From Neurospora tetrasperma FGSC 2508 (lineage: Eukaryota; Ascomycota; Sordariomycetes; Sordariales; Sordariaceae), in NCBI RefSeq assembly GCF_000213175.1, contig NW_009799099.1, positions 2,800,029-2,864,028 of the forward strand: a stretch of 64,000 nt of DNA, in the 5' to 3' direction. Positions 23,064 to 34,860 of this stretch are shown here, piece by piece. A program made the translations under genes and the position numbers. Within the stretch, counting starts at the first letter, position 1. Each line of letters opens with the position of its first letter. The notes below the pieces were generated by a model. That model searched no databases. It was not told the origin of the DNA and saw only the letters and a program-made list of their open reading frames with translations.

Positions 23064-25024
23064 TTACATGTCCATCGACTCGGTGCCGTTAGCACCAAAG
23101 TTGAAGCCACCCTGCTGGGCACCCCCGGAAGCGCCGAATCCAAACTGCTGCTGAGCGCCCATGGCCTCATCACCGGCCTCGTCCTCGTCGGAGAAGTACT
23201 TTTCAATGATGTTGTACGCCTTCATGTAGATCTCCTCGTTGGCGTTCGTCTGGCAGTCGTGAATCTTCTCCATTCCTCCGCATTCCTCGATAAACAGGGC
23301 ATAACGGTTGATCGAGTCAGGGCCATCGCCAGCGGCGTTCTTATCGAGCTCGCCAACCTTGAGAATATTCTCAAGACCATCCAGGGCAACCTGGATAATC
23401 TTGTTGTCGGGGCAAGCCAGGAGGTCGCAGAGCGGCTTGATGCAGCCTTGAGCAACCAAGTACCTGATCTGATCGGGCTTCTGGAGACCACCCGAAGTCG
23501 CGTTGCTGATAGCCCAGCAGGCCTCCTTACGGGTCTTGAGATCGGCGTGGGAGAGAAGGTGGATCAAAGGAGGGATGATGTTGGCGTCAATGACAGATTG
23601 GATCTGAGCCGAGTTTCCAGCAGTGATGTTGCTGATGGTCCAGCAAGCCTCCTTGCGGATGCCATCCTTGTTGGAGCTCAGAAGCGACAGGAGGCAGGGA
23701 AGGGCACCGCAGTTAATGATAACCTGGGTCTGAACATCGTCTCCCGTCACAATGTTACCAACGGATCGAAGCGCGGGCGTCTGAACAGAGGTGGAAGCGT
23801 GCATGAGGAGCTCAACGAGACGCCTGGGAATGCCAGCTTCAATAACCGCCTGGATCTTGTCGTTGGATCCATCCGAGAGGTAGGAGATGGCCCAGCAAGC
23901 GTCAATAAGAACCTCGTCGTCGAGCGAGTAGACGAGCTTGGCGAGAACTGGCAAAGCAGGGGCGATCTATGATGGATCAGTAGACATACTAGATTGTTCG
24001 TGATCGAGAGAACTAACCGTGTTCCAGTCGGGCTGAGGAGTCTTGCCACGGCAGAAGTTACTGAGAGTCCAGGTAGCATTCCTGAGCATGCTAAGTTTGC
24101 GGCTATCACCAAGGAGGGTCAACAGAGGACGCAGAGCACCGCAGCTGAGAACGTAATCACGGCACTGAGGGCTATCGCCAGCAATATTGCCAAGAGCCCA
24201 AACAGCCTGTTCACGCACATCAGGCTCGGGGCTTCCGAGAAGCTCGACGAAGATGGGAACAGCACCAGCTTCGATGACAACCTGGGTTTGAGTGGCAGAG
24301 CCCGAAGCAATGTTGGTAAGGGCCCAAGCGGCCTCGAACTGAACCAGGGTGTGGGGGGAGCGGAGAAACTCGACGAAGCGACCAACGACGCCGGTCTTGA
24401 TAACCTCCTCAATGGGAGGGTTGCGCTCCTTGCTGAGCAGCTTTCTGAACTTAGTGGTCGCCTGAATTTGCTTATCGATCTCACTGGAGAAGACACCCTC
24501 GACCATCTTGGGAAGGTCCTCGCTCAACTATGACAACTGGTTAGCATGTTGAGATCAGCTATAACAAAGATTGGGGACGTGACGGAATGTAGGGTGATTT
24601 TCGTTTGTACAATGTTCAAGTTTGCGCGCGCAGCTTGAATGCAGGTTCGGCACTGCCTGGGGGTTTGTGGCTCAAGCATCACCATCATCGGCGGGGTACA
24701 CGTGGGGGAGAGAAGGGAGAAGCGATGGACGGACGCAGTAGCAAAATTGTGGCCGATCATGTAAGGGGAGTAAAGTAGAGGTTTGCATACCTGAGACTCG
24801 GTGGGAGGGTTCTCATCGTCACTGTCGGGGGCGGCACCAAGGGAAGCTCCAGGCCGCGAGTCGCCAGCACCAATACCGCGCCTCTTGGCCAAGTTCTCCT
24901 CGCGCTTCGCCTTGCGAATCTCGACCTGCTGTTCCTCACGACGGCGACGAAGCTCATCGGGCTTGAAGGCGCTCTTGGCCTTGAACTGGGTGCGACGATG
25001 CTCGGGAATGTACCGGTCAGCCAT
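23064..25024 (-). CDS. Importin alpha (karyopherin alpha)
   Basis: Nuclear import adaptor that binds classical nuclear localisation signals and importin beta. Exons 24791-25024, 24018-24527 and 23064-23966 join in phase 0, giving 548 residues, the usual size for fungal importin alpha (yeast Srp1 is 542 from memory). The N-terminal importin-beta-binding domain is visible as [18 protein letters not shown] followed by a basic cluster ([16 protein letters not shown]). Exons 2 and 3 carry about ten armadillo repeats with the NLS-groove signature, seen as [56 protein letters not shown] and [12 protein letters not shown]. The tail is acidic, then Gly/Phe/Gln-rich. Intron 1 is 263 bases, longer than others here. 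Identity is very clear. Confidence 0.97.
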
Positions 25025-26370
25025 GGTTGCGATGTGATGTCGAGACGACGGTGTCCAGACGGATGGGTGATGGAGGTGTGATATGGAGGCGGCAAACGAG
25101 GGGCGATGCAATCGATGAAGCCCCGGCGACGAAGTTGCTGCGAGCCGTTCAAAGGGAGGTATATGCGATCAAAGAAGCCGAAGAATTGGAAGAGCCCAGC
25201 TGATGTGGTCCTGCCAAAGCAATCCTGAATGGGACGAAGGAGAGGATGGGTGCGTTGTCGGCGAGACGGAAAACGTCAGAGAAGGATTGGGTTTTGGGGA
25301 TGGATGGGGCAGGTGAGTTGTGTGTTTTTTGAGGAGCGACGATGAAAGAATTTGGGAGTTCGCCCGCGCCTCGAGCAGAAAGCGGAAACAAGAATGCGGC
25401 GGCGGCTTGTCCCCTCCTCTACCAGCACTTTCCACCTCCACGAAAGTCCGAGTGCAGGCAGGGCAGTCACTGTGCCCTGCCTGCCACTCAGTCACAGCTG
25501 CCCCTCAGGCCTGAAGGTGGCCCAGTCACTGCCCACAGCGCCCAATGCCACCAGCCCGCTGTAGCGAAAAGACTGAGTCTGGCTTCTGAAAGTGGGGATG
25601 GAAGAGAGCCAAGCTCGAGCACAGGCCACTTGAGCAGCTTTGTAACTTGTCTGCTGTTCTGGAGTGCAGGAAGTTGTCCACCATTGGATGGCCCCACCTC
25701 AGAGCGGCTGGACCCTCCAGGCATTCTTCTCATTCCTTCCATTTTGCTTGTGAACGTCATGGATTGTTTCGTTGCAGGTTACACACTGCCCGTCATAACT
25801 TCATCGACCTCAGGCCGCGTTCGTCGAGCCGCAATCTGTCGTTTCCCTGAATGACTACGACATGTTTCAGTTACTTGAAAGAACGACGTCAAAAGGCCAC
25901 TCTCAACCTCCCACCGTCTGGGCTAGGTACCTAGGTAGGTAGATACGTCTTTGCTACCTCCAGGCTTCAGGTTGGTTGTGTTGGGAGGCTGGCCTGCAAG
26001 GCCCTGTTCGGGAGTCCCCGACCCCTCATGACTGTACTGGGTAGGTAAGAGAAAGCACAGACCATACGTCTAACCATTACCGTAGCCCTGCAAGGCTTGC
26101 TGAAAGCACAGCGCTTCAAGTCGGATGGTCTGGCCCGACGGGCGGCCAAGACCCTTGCCCTGCACATGCGGTCGCGCAAGCTTGGCGATTGGGCAGGTGC
26201 CATTTCCGCCTTCAAGACGCGTAAAGTGAACGCGTAATGTACGTAGTGTATAACACTGAAGTCCCCAACTTGCCCTACGGTTGGTAACTATCACGACCAA
26301 CCGCTGGTGGTGTTTCATCCACATCATCATTCGCCGCCATGTAATCGGAGCGGAGAGTTGGGATATCCAG
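25025..26370. other. Divergent promoter region, importin alpha / POT1
   Basis: About 1.35 kb between two divergent genes. It includes a 12-base perfect palindrome CTAGGTACCTAG extended by AGGTAG units (25923-25942). No coding frame is supported; the POT1 frame is open back to about 26281 but without an ATG. Confidence 0.6.
25923..25942. promoter_or_regulatory. Palindromic CTAGGTACCTAG motif with AGGTAG repeats
   Basis: A perfect 12-base palindrome followed by direct AGGTAG repeats, about 430 bases upstream of POT1. Shorter TAGGTA/ACCTAC variants occur in other non-coding parts of the window, for example near 45680 and 47990. Function unknown. Confidence 0.4.
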
Positions 26371-28647
26371 ATGATGCGCCCGCTCAGAGACAGGAAACCG
26401 GCGGCCAAGGCAAAGCCACCACTTTTTCCGTCAACGCTTACACCCCTACGAGCCATTCTCGACGATGACGGAGATGCCCAGCCCGGGTCTATGGTCAATG
26501 TCATTGGTGTTCTTAAGGACTGCCGAGCACCCGTCGCGACACACGGATCGGACTGGAAGTGCACCCTGACCATCTCTGACTTGTCCATTGAAGATGAATC
26601 GGCCGGAGTTGAGCTCGTCATCTTCCGCCCCGAGGCACGCATGCCCGAAGTCGGCGCCGGAGACGTGCTTGTTGTTCTAAGCGCAAAAGTTCAGAGGTTC
26701 AAGTCCAACCCAAAGTCTCTCATCACCAGCAAGATCACCACCGTTTGCGTTTACAAGGCAGCAACAATTCCCGTCTATCCCGCTTCAGCACAGGTAGCAC
26801 TCTTGCCCCCAAAACCAGGTGAAAGCCACAAGCTGTTGAAGGAGGAACACCACCAGTATGTGTCATACTTATACAATGTGATCGACAAGTATGACGTTCC
26901 CGACGAGGCCGAGTACCAACAAAGGGTCACAGTTTCTCTGAACGTCAAAGACAAGTTTAGTCTCTTGAAGGATGTCACGGACGGCAACTTCTATGACCTA
27001 ATCGGCCAAGTTGCCAAAGATCCTTACACGGATGAAATGGGCCGAATCACCCTCTACCTCAGCGACTACACCGAAAACGACTTTTTCTTCCATTACACCT
27101 GGGAAGGGGTTAGAGACCTCGCATCAGCAGCCAGGCCAGCCGACGCCTATCCCGAAGACAACAACCCAGAAGCCGCCCAACAACACCCATGGGTCGGCCC
27201 TTACGGCAAACGAACCATCCAAATAAGCTGCTACGACGCGCATGCCGACTTCATCCGCGAAGCCGGCGTTTCAGCCGGCACCTGGCTCTCGCTGCGCAAC
27301 GTGCAAGTCAAGTTCGGCCGCAATGGCGCGCACCTTGAGGGCTTTCTCAGGGAGGAGCGCAACGCGTCCGCCCGGAAAGTCAACGTTGAGATCCTCGACA
27401 TCGTCGCGCCTGACCCCAGCGTTACCAAAGTAAAATTCGACCCGCGCTTGAAAGAGGCCGTCCGCCGCTGGCGCGATTACTCCCAGGAGAAAAAGACGCA
27501 GATCCTAGCGGTCAAGGCCGCGCAGGAGGCTGGGGCTAAGCGAAAATTTGCTAGAGCCGGCAGCAGCGATGAAGTACTCCTCGATGGCCAGCCCCCTGGC
27601 AAGAAGTTCAGGGCCAAGGAACGGCGCAAACTGCACCGTGCTGAGTTGGAGAAGAAGGCAGTCGAGGAGCAAGAAAAGGTTGCCCTGGGCTTGAATGAGC
27701 TCGTCACCTGCGAAGCGCATCCGAAGCCCGTGTCGACGCTTGCGTCTATTCTGGAACCGGTCATGTACGAGACAATGGTCAATGGCCAGCCCGTCAAGAT
27801 CCCGCTGCCGTTTACCAATACCAAGTATAATGCTTGTGTCCGCGTCGTGGACTTCCACCCGTGCAACCTAGAGGATTTTGCTTGTGGAAGGAAGTGGACT
27901 GAGTTTGATATATTGTCGGACAATGATCACGATGATGACGATGACGAAAGTGATCAAGACAGCCTCAACTCAACCATGGACGCTTCAGACGATGAAGATC
28001 AAGACAAAGGCCGAACGTGGGAATGGCGCTTCGCCCTTCTCCTTGAGGACGCCAGCACCCCATCATTGCCCGCAACCGTAGCTGCGATGGACAAAGACAA
28101 AACACGGAAATGTGACCGTGACCCCAAAACAAGAGCCAGGCTATGGGTGACGGTAGATAATACAGAAGCACAATGTCTCACCGGTCTGGACGCCGTTAAC
28201 CTCCGCCGAGACCCTCATACTCTGGCTACGCTGCGGGAGAGGATGTTTACTCTCTGGGGAAACCTGGAGGAGCTCAAGGCTGATAAAGCTCGTGCAGCGG
28301 TCAAAAAGAGGGAGGAGAGAGACGAGGGCAAGGGCGAGGATGAGGATATTAATGGGAATGGCAGGATAACGAAAAAGCGCAAGGGAAAGAAGGCGACGAC
28401 GGTGGCACAATTGGAGAATTTGAAGCCGCCGCTTGAGGACTCAGATGGCGAGCAGCAGCAGCAGCAGCAGCAGCAGCATCAGCAGAATCAAGGGGAAGAA
28501 GAGCTTTCTAACAAACCGTTCAGTTGCTGCTTGAAGCAGTATGGCGTTCGGGTGTCGGAGGACGATGATGGGCTGCCCAAGACGGATGGAGCAGCGGGTG
28601 GGTGGGTGAGGGTGTTTGGGATGTTTGGCACCAAGATATGTGTATGA
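26371..28647 (+). CDS. pot1: Telomere end-binding protein POT1
   Basis: Single-stranded telomeric DNA-binding protein of the shelterin type, predicted to cap the 3' overhang in the nucleus. Single exon, 758 residues from the first in-frame ATG; an earlier non-ATG frame extension is not used. The first OB fold (Telo_bind) spans roughly residues 20-135, with SMVNVIGVLKDCRAP and LVIFRPEARMPEVGAGD. The second OB fold follows near 140-330, with VTDGNFYDLIGQV, TLYLSDYTEND and the strand SLRNVQVKFGRNGAHLEG. A basic/acidic linker and a divergent C-terminal domain end in WVRVFGMFGTKICV. A glutamine run (eight Q, then H and two Q) lies near residue 694, encoded by CAG repeats. The family call rests on the two OB folds and their order. 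Confidence 0.92.
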   Translation: MMRPLRDRKPAAKAKPPLFPSTLTPLRAILDDDGDAQPGSMVNVIGVLKDCRAPVATHGSDWKCTLTISDLSIEDESAGVELVIFRPEARMPEVGAGDVLVVLSAKVQRFKSNPKSLITSKITTVCVYKAATIPVYPASAQVALLPPKPGESHKLLKEEHHQYVSYLYNVIDKYDVPDEAEYQQRVTVSLNVKDKFSLLKDVTDGNFYDLIGQVAKDPYTDEMGRITLYLSDYTENDFFFHYTWEGVRDLASAARPADAYPEDNNPEAAQQHPWVGPYGKRTIQISCYDAHADFIREAGVSAGTWLSLRNVQVKFGRNGAHLEGFLREERNASARKVNVEILDIVAPDPSVTKVKFDPRLKEAVRRWRDYSQEKKTQILAVKAAQEAGAKRKFARAGSSDEVLLDGQPPGKKFRAKERRKLHRAELEKKAVEEQEKVALGLNELVTCEAHPKPVSTLASILEPVMYETMVNGQPVKIPLPFTNTKYNACVRVVDFHPCNLEDFACGRKWTEFDILSDNDHDDDDDESDQDSLNSTMDASDDEDQDKGRTWEWRFALLLEDASTPSLPATVAAMDKDKTRKCDRDPKTRARLWVTVDNTEAQCLTGLDAVNLRRDPHTLATLRERMFTLWGNLEELKADKARAAVKKREERDEGKGEDEDINGNGRITKKRKGKKATTVAQLENLKPPLEDSDGEQQQQQQQQHQQNQGEEELSNKPFSCCLKQYGVRVSEDDDGLPKTDGAAGGWVRVFGMFGTKICV
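28447..28483 (+). repeat. CAG repeat encoding polyglutamine in POT1
   Basis: Eight consecutive CAG codons, one CAT, then two more CAG codons in the C-terminal linker of POT1. Nearly pure CAG suggests recent slippage; length may vary between strains. Confidence 0.9.
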
Positions 28648-29023
28648 ATGGATGATAAGTACTTGTTGATCTATATCGATCAAGCAAGACTATTACGCGC
28701 CACCGTTTGTCGCAATAAGCTTTGCTGTACGACTCAACAGAAGCTCTCCAAAGTCACTCCCCACTATGTCTGAACCCATGACCACCGTAACCGCTTTTTT
28801 CGAATCCATTATAATAGCGACTCTAGGAACGGAAAGAGAGAACATGATAATGTACGAAACAATTAAAGTCCTTGGAGTTCTCAAAACAAAGCCTGCCTGC
28901 ATGCTCGCCGCCAAATCATTTAAATGAACATAGAGTCTGAGTCGCATCTTGTCTCTTCCCATCCATGAAACCATCACCCTGTGGTGTTTGATTACCTACC
29001 ATAACTGCCCGCCCAAAGCAGAT
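28648..29023. other. Convergent 3' region POT1 / SCC3
   Basis: A 376-base gap between converging stop codons. Nothing beyond presumed 3' UTRs was seen. Confidence 0.7.
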
Positions 29024-32000
29024 CTACTCCTCATCCATGTCTTCGTCACCATCATCATCCTTCTTACTCTTGCCGTCTCCCTCCCCGCCTTCATCCTCAT
29101 CGTGATCCTCAATAGGATCATTAACTAATTCGGTTCTCTCTTCAGGATCGGGAACGGCCTCGGGCTCCTCCTCCTCGATTTCGATATCCGATAGCTCTGA
29201 ATCATTATCCTCCGCAGTGATGATCTCCGCACTGAGCGCCTGCTTCTTCCCAGCCACCGAAACACCAGAGTTTCCGGCAGCCGCCGGTCTGCTGCCTCGA
29301 GCCCTTGAGCCAGGCGCGGCAAGAGCCGGTCTCTTCTTCTTGCCGGCCGCTTTGGCAGCTGCTTCCCTTACCCTCGCCGCCCGGCCTTCATCCACGAGAT
29401 ACGCCAGCGTCTCCTTAAAGTTGTGACCCAGCTTGTTTTGGTTCCTGACCATGCGCTTCTTGATCTTGCCGGCTGCACCCTGTCCCGAGCCGCCCTGGTC
29501 GAGCACCTTGGCCACGATGGCGAGCACCATCTTACCCGTGAGCTCGCAGAGAACCCGTTCCGCCTTAAGTTCTTTCCTCTTCTTCTGCACGGGCGTGAGA
29601 TCGCTGTCGTCTTCGTCTTCGTCATCCTCCTCGTCCGAGGAGAAATGCTCGATAGGCCCCTCGTCTTCGCCTGGGTTGTTCAGTTGCCTGTTGATGCAGC
29701 GGGCGTAAGCGCGCTCGGCGGCGGTAAAGATTTCGATAAGCTCGCGCGTGAGTCCGGGGTCGATGGGGTCCAGGAGCGGGTTGATCAACGAGTAGTCGAC
29801 GGCGGATCCCTCAGCGGCGTTGCGCTCGATAACGCGTCGGACTGAGGCAAAGGCGACGTGCAAGTCACAGAGGGCACCGGTGGCAAAGAGGCGCAGGTCA
29901 TCGTTAGTTCCACGTGAGGAAAGTGTCCAGACGAGGTTCCTGACGAAGGACTGGCGCAGGGTATTAAGACGTTCGATCTGAAGGGCGGGAATAGGCCTCT
30001 GCTCGCTGACCGCGTCTCTCAGGACACGAGCCTTCCACATAAAGTAGAAGAGGCATGTCTTGACGGCGAAAGAAACTGCTTCGTCTTCGGGGTCATCCAA
30101 GTTCTCGTCAACCTGGTCGAGCTTGCCACGCATAACAATACGGATAAGAATCTCAATAGCTGGAGACTCGGAGCCCTCCACCTGGCCGTCTGCCTCCAGC
30201 ACCTCGATACAGTCCTTAAGTGTAACGAGTTTGCTGGTCTTCAGAAGGATATTGCCAAGTTCAATAATGGCAGGCTCCTCAAGGTTACGACGAATACCCA
30301 GCTCGCTAGACTTGTCAAACTGCCGAAGTTTGTTGATGGTCTTATCCCACAGCTCTGACACCTTCTCATCTATCGTCTCCTCCAACGCGGGGTACTTTCT
30401 TCCATGTAACAGTGCCGTGGTTGTTTCTGCCAACACACCTCTATCGATATGCCTATCGAACTGGGTGCAAATCCCGTTTAATAACCTGTCGTACGTGGTC
30501 GAATCTTGGCCGAGTTGCTGATAAACGTTAAGATCCAGGGAATGTTCGAGTCGTAGCACGGTAACGGCCGTGCTGGCATCCGCCCCATACTTGCTTAGAA
30601 GCTTGGGAATGATGGAAGCAAGCTTACGAGCAGCCTCTTCTGGGCCGATAAGATGGATGCCTTCTGATCGCAAGTGCTTTTTGCTCTTGTCAAGCTCAGC
30701 AGGAGCTGCAAGGCTCGATCGCACGGCAGAAGCGAGGACCTCCAGCAGTATAGCTTCTTCCCTGCCTTCCGGTGCGACTGCTCTCCGCAGGGCCGTCTCA
30801 ACTGAGCCCCCCTTTGATGCAGATTTGGAGCTGGCGCTAGAAGAGTGGTCGTACAGGAGATAGCCGGATAGCAACTCCCAGTTTTTCAGCTGGTCAATCT
30901 TCTCATACAACACGTGTCCAGCCAGCGAGATTCTGGTCTCGGGGGCGACAGCTGGAATCGCATCGACTGCGATATCGAGATTACGCGGAGGCTCAACGGG
31001 GTTCTCCTCCTCAATTTGTGTATCATAGGCAGCGAGGAGCTCAGCGAGGCACTTGATACTGACCCAATCGCTCCGTGGCGAGCTGAAGTCCTCCTCATCC
31101 TGGTCCTGAAACAACTCGTCGATCGCGTCCTCGCCTCCGATTTCTTCAACCTTGTTCTCAATGGAGTCATTTACACACCCAGCAAAGAAGTCAAGAACAG
31201 CTTTGCGGATGCGCAGTTCAGGGTCAAAAATCAGACGCCCGATAGAGTCAATCTCGTCCGGTTCGAGATTGCCAGAATCTTTCAGGATCTGGATGTTGCT
31301 GATGGCTACTACGCGCACGTTGACATCGGAATCCTTGGTGGCCATCTCAACCAGTCGTGGCCGGAATCGATCAATGAAATGACCGAGCTTTTCGGCATGG
31401 TTCTTGAATATCCTTCCCAGTTGCTTCAAGACCTCGTGTCTTGTTTGTGGCATCACGTCGGAAAGCATCCAGCCGAGGTATCGAAGGTACTCGGGCTCCA
31501 TGAACACAGTGGGGAGCATATGAATCCAGTTGCCGAGCGCCTCAACACACTCGGTCCGTATTTTTGCATCGATATCGCGGTATCGGTGAACGAAGACAGT
31601 ATCGAAGATGTCCTGGATCTGGTCCTTGCAAACATCCCGATAGTGTTCGGCGTCTGTGAGGTTTTGTTGTATAGATTCGACAAGGCCGGCATTCTTGGAT
31701 CCTTTGCCCTTCGTCTTCTCGAGCTGCTGCATGTAATTACTGATACGCCCATCCAAGATCCCCGCCGCCTTGACAAGTGCCGTTTGAATAGCAAGCGCAA
31801 TCGTGGTGGCTGTATGTCTGAATGGGCGAAGCGTCGAAGAGGACATGGATGCCACCCATCTGGAAATGTTCTCCAGTATTTGTACATCCTTGTACAGGGC
31901 ATCTGTTTCATGCAAAACGTCCACCAGGGATCTGAAAAAGCCGACTAGAAGATCGCGGAATGATCTAGTAGATCGCGCCCGTGAAATCAAGGGGTAATCC

Positions 32001-32986
32001 GTGATGCCCACCTATGACAATACGATACACGTGTTAGTACAGACACGCTTGCTATGAATGGGAGCTTGGAGTGACATACCTCGGCATAAACGTTTTGTAG
32101 ATCCGCCAATCGGTTCTGGCAGTTATCAGGGTCTCTGATATCATCCTCCGTCACTCGCTGGTCGCATCCGGCAGACAAAAGGATGCAGTTGACGAGGTCG
32201 GTAAGGGCCTCAGCGTGGTCAGCCTGGTATTGGTGATACCACCGGGTCGCAACTTCGTTGGGTCGGTCGTCGGACCTAAAAATATCGGCTGTTGGACCTT
32301 GTCAGCAATGGGAAGAACACTATGCGCCAGCGCACTGTCTGGGATTCGGACTGAAAGGGTGGCTGACTGTAGAGGCCCTCTCCCTCAGGTTGGGCGATTG
32401 CAACTCGAGCAGACTTCTTGGGCCGACTAGGAAGGCTGGCATGGTTGTTCAGTGCCAGCGCGGGCGCGGACGCAGGCGTTTCTGCTGGTGTTTGGGGACG
32501 CGATGGCGCATCTCCATTGATCTTTGGCTTTTTCAAAGCCGGTTTCTTCGCCTTTGCCGACTGGGATGACGGTTTCCTCTTCCTGGACCGCTGGCGCTCC
32601 TGCTCAACTTCACTGGCGTCGGGATCGTCGTCTTCATCAGGGCCTTCTTCGGGCGATTCATTTTCGCCGTCCTCGCCGTCGTCATTTTCCGATGCACGCT
32701 TGCGCTTACTGAGCGACGTTGGTTCGGGGGTAAACTTGGCGGGGGCTTTCGTGACGCGTCCACTGCGGCGCGCAGTTGAAGTGGGAGTGGGCGAGCTCGT
32801 CGCAGTATTATCGGTGGTCTCCATGAGGGGCTGTCGGGTCGTCGTCGTCATTACATCTGTGGGCGATGATGGCGGAGCGGCGTGGTGAAGAGAGCGACCC
32901 GGCGACTCTGTTCGGTGGAAGGTCTTAGGTAAGGTATTGACGCGTCGAGTGGGAGGTTGCAGTTGCTGCATGGACTCCTCGCCCAT
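29024..32986 (-). CDS. scc3: Cohesin subunit SCC3/STAG (Psc3, Irr1)
   Basis: HEAT-repeat subunit of cohesin that binds the Scc1 kleisin and DNA and holds sister chromatids together. Exons 32368-32986, 32080-32288 and 29024-32011 give 1271 residues, close to the family size. The second exon begins within a Thr codon; its donor is a weaker GTCAGC, with a CTGAC branch site. Residues 1-205 are disordered, with basic nuclear-localisation-like clusters (KRKRAS, RSRKRKPSS). The STAG domain follows (YHQYQADHAEALTDLVN, CILLSAGCD, VRVVAISNIQILKDSGNLE), then the SCD segment around VFVHRYRDIDAKIRTECV. The C-terminus is Lys-rich then highly acidic (KSKKDDDGDEDMDEE). The start is the first ATG after a GTG codon; a later Met is possible. 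Identity is firm. Confidence 0.94.
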
Positions 32987-33867
32987 CACACGACATTATT
33001 TTGGCGGTTCCCGACCTAATGGAGCCCCACTTTATTCCAGCTTGTCAACACTTCAGTTCCGGTGCTACAATGTACGCTGAGTCGCTGACCTGACCTTCCA
33101 GTCCCTTGGCTGATGAATAAGCTGTCTACTGCAACACCAGTAGTGTACTAGGCAGCACTTTCCAACTTGCAAGCTCCGTTTTGAAATATCTCTGTCTCGG
33201 TTTGCTACTTGCGCTTTAACGGTTCACATCTATGAGTCCATGAGAATTTCCATTTGCAGTCAGTCTTAGATACTGCGCTTTGTTAAGAATGCACGGCTGG
33301 CCACCGGTTGCGAATGTTTCACTTCGTTAAGAGAGCTGATATGTATTTACCTAACTACTATGTAGACTCTCTCATAGAAACCTCAACGCCACCCTCTTCA
33401 GGGGCGATTCGGTAGGTGACAGTGTTTCTAGCCGCTGCAACCAACAATGTCCTTGCAAGCGGTTCTCTTGGACCTGCAGGTACAATCGACCGTGCAGAAT
33501 GCGATTGGGCCCTTCATTGTCCATACATGGATGGAATTCGAGCGGTTGGTTCATTGTGAAGAAGACATCATATCATATCAATGCGTACCTATGATTATTC
33601 ACTGCTCCTGCCAACTTCATCGTACAATAACCCTGAGCCCCTTCACACAGAATGAAGGCCACGTTCTTTTCTCATCTTACTGGCTTCATTCCCCTTCCTC
33701 CAGATACTCACATGGATTCAAGTGTGATACTTGCTTTCCCCTTGCGTCTTTGTGTTCAAGACAGTATATATTAATAGTGCCTGTCACCGACCGTTATAGC
33801 ATATGCTGAATCGTGGTACCAAACTTCAAATACGAATTTGAAACGCAGAATATACATCTCCTCACAT
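32987..33867. other. SCC3 promoter and UreD 3' flank
   Basis: About 880 bases between two genes on the minus strand. No coding frame is supported. Confidence 0.6.
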
Positions 33868-34860
33868 TCATCTAACACATAATAGTGCATGGTCTCCAAA
33901 GATCTCACCGATGCTCCCCTCCTGCACAAGCATCGATCCTATCCATGTTCTCCCAGCTTCAACCTCTGGAGCACCAAACTTAACCACCACGCAGCCCCTG
34001 ACAAGAGCAGCGGACCAAAGCAGACCACTCTCCTTCTCCATCTTGAGTCTGTCACGCCGCCACGTCTCCGCCGTCGACAGACCCTCGATGACCTCCGCCT
34101 TCTTCGCATCCTCACTCCGCCAGTCTCGTGCTCCAATTCGCGGCAAAGCAGTGAATTCGGCTAAGAAGAATTCGCCCAGGGACTTCATTTTCGGCCCTCG
34201 CAAGATAAGTGTACCCATAATGCCTATTGCATGCATCGACTCACGCAATGTCTTCATCTGTGGGTGCGCCTGTGCACTGTCCAGGAGAAGGGAGTCTCGC
34301 ACAAGAAGTCGAGCTCCGCTATCATCGCCTCCCGGCAGCGTCCACACCTCGTTGCGACCAAGCCATCGAACAAAGCTCCAGTCCTCTCCACGAGCCGACC
34401 GCCCCTGAGTGACCCAGTCCAAGAGACAGAGCGAGGCATCCTTGGCCAGCTCGAAGATTTGCGTCTGCTCGTAAACACTACCCGCGAACGGCTGGACGGG
34501 ATCCGGTAAGAGACAAAGAGCACCGCCTGATGCTACTTGTGCGCGCATTGTCTGGCGCGTCACAATATCGGTTTTCGTAGAGGTGAAGACCTTGGTATGG
34601 CCCTGGGTGACAATGGTCAACTTTGCTTGTGGATGGACCTGGATTGAGAGGTTGACCTGGTCACCACCAACCAGACCACCGCCGTAGGAAAGTAAGAACA
34701 CCAGAACGCTCTTGTCCTCGGCCGGCTTTGATGGGGAGATGAGCTTGAGTGGATACTGGTAGGTGATGGTCTCCAAGCCAGAGACTCCATCGGGTTGAAG
34801 CCGGGCGATAATCTTGCCCTCGCCCGCTGCCGACGAGGATTTGGGAAATGGCGAGTTCAT
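33868..34860 (-). CDS. ureD: Urease accessory protein UreD
   Basis: Chaperone that, with UreF and UreG, delivers nickel to apo-urease in the cytosol, allowing growth on urea. Single exon, 330 residues, somewhat longer than bacterial UreD, as expected for fungi. Family segments are LLSYGGGLVGGDQVNLSIQV, TIVTQGHTKVF, ALCLLPDPVQPFAGSVYEQ, LDWVTQGRSARGEDW and MGTLILRGP. The ATG at 34860 starts a conserved-length N-terminus. No urease structural gene or other accessory gene lies in this window, so the gene is not clustered here. It shares a 645-base divergent promoter region with the RPC53 gene. Identity is firm. Confidence 0.95.
   Translation of the reverse strand: MNSPFPKSSSAAGEGKIIARLQPDGVSGLETITYQYPLKLISPSKPAEDKSVLVFLLSYGGGLVGGDQVNLSIQVHPQAKLTIVTQGHTKVFTSTKTDIVTRQTMRAQVASGGALCLLPDPVQPFAGSVYEQTQIFELAKDASLCLLDWVTQGRSARGEDWSFVRWLGRNEVWTLPGGDDSGARLLVRDSLLLDSAQAHPQMKTLRESMHAIGIMGTLILRGPKMKSLGEFFLAEFTALPRIGARDWRSEDAKKAEVIEGLSTAETWRRDRLKMEKESGLLWSAALVRGCVVVKFGAPEVEAGRTWIGSMLVQEGSIGEIFGDHALLCVR

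Noticed and set aside
22884-23972. 362-codon open frame on the plus strand
   Set aside because: Exact antisense shadow of importin alpha exon 3; no family similarity, and importin alpha explains the region.
26281-26370. N-terminal extension of POT1 upstream of 26371
   Set aside because: The frame is open but begins with TTG; no ATG and no similarity to the OB-fold protein N-terminus.
30914-31948. 344-codon open frame on the plus strand
   Set aside because: Antisense to the SCC3 STAG region; no family match.
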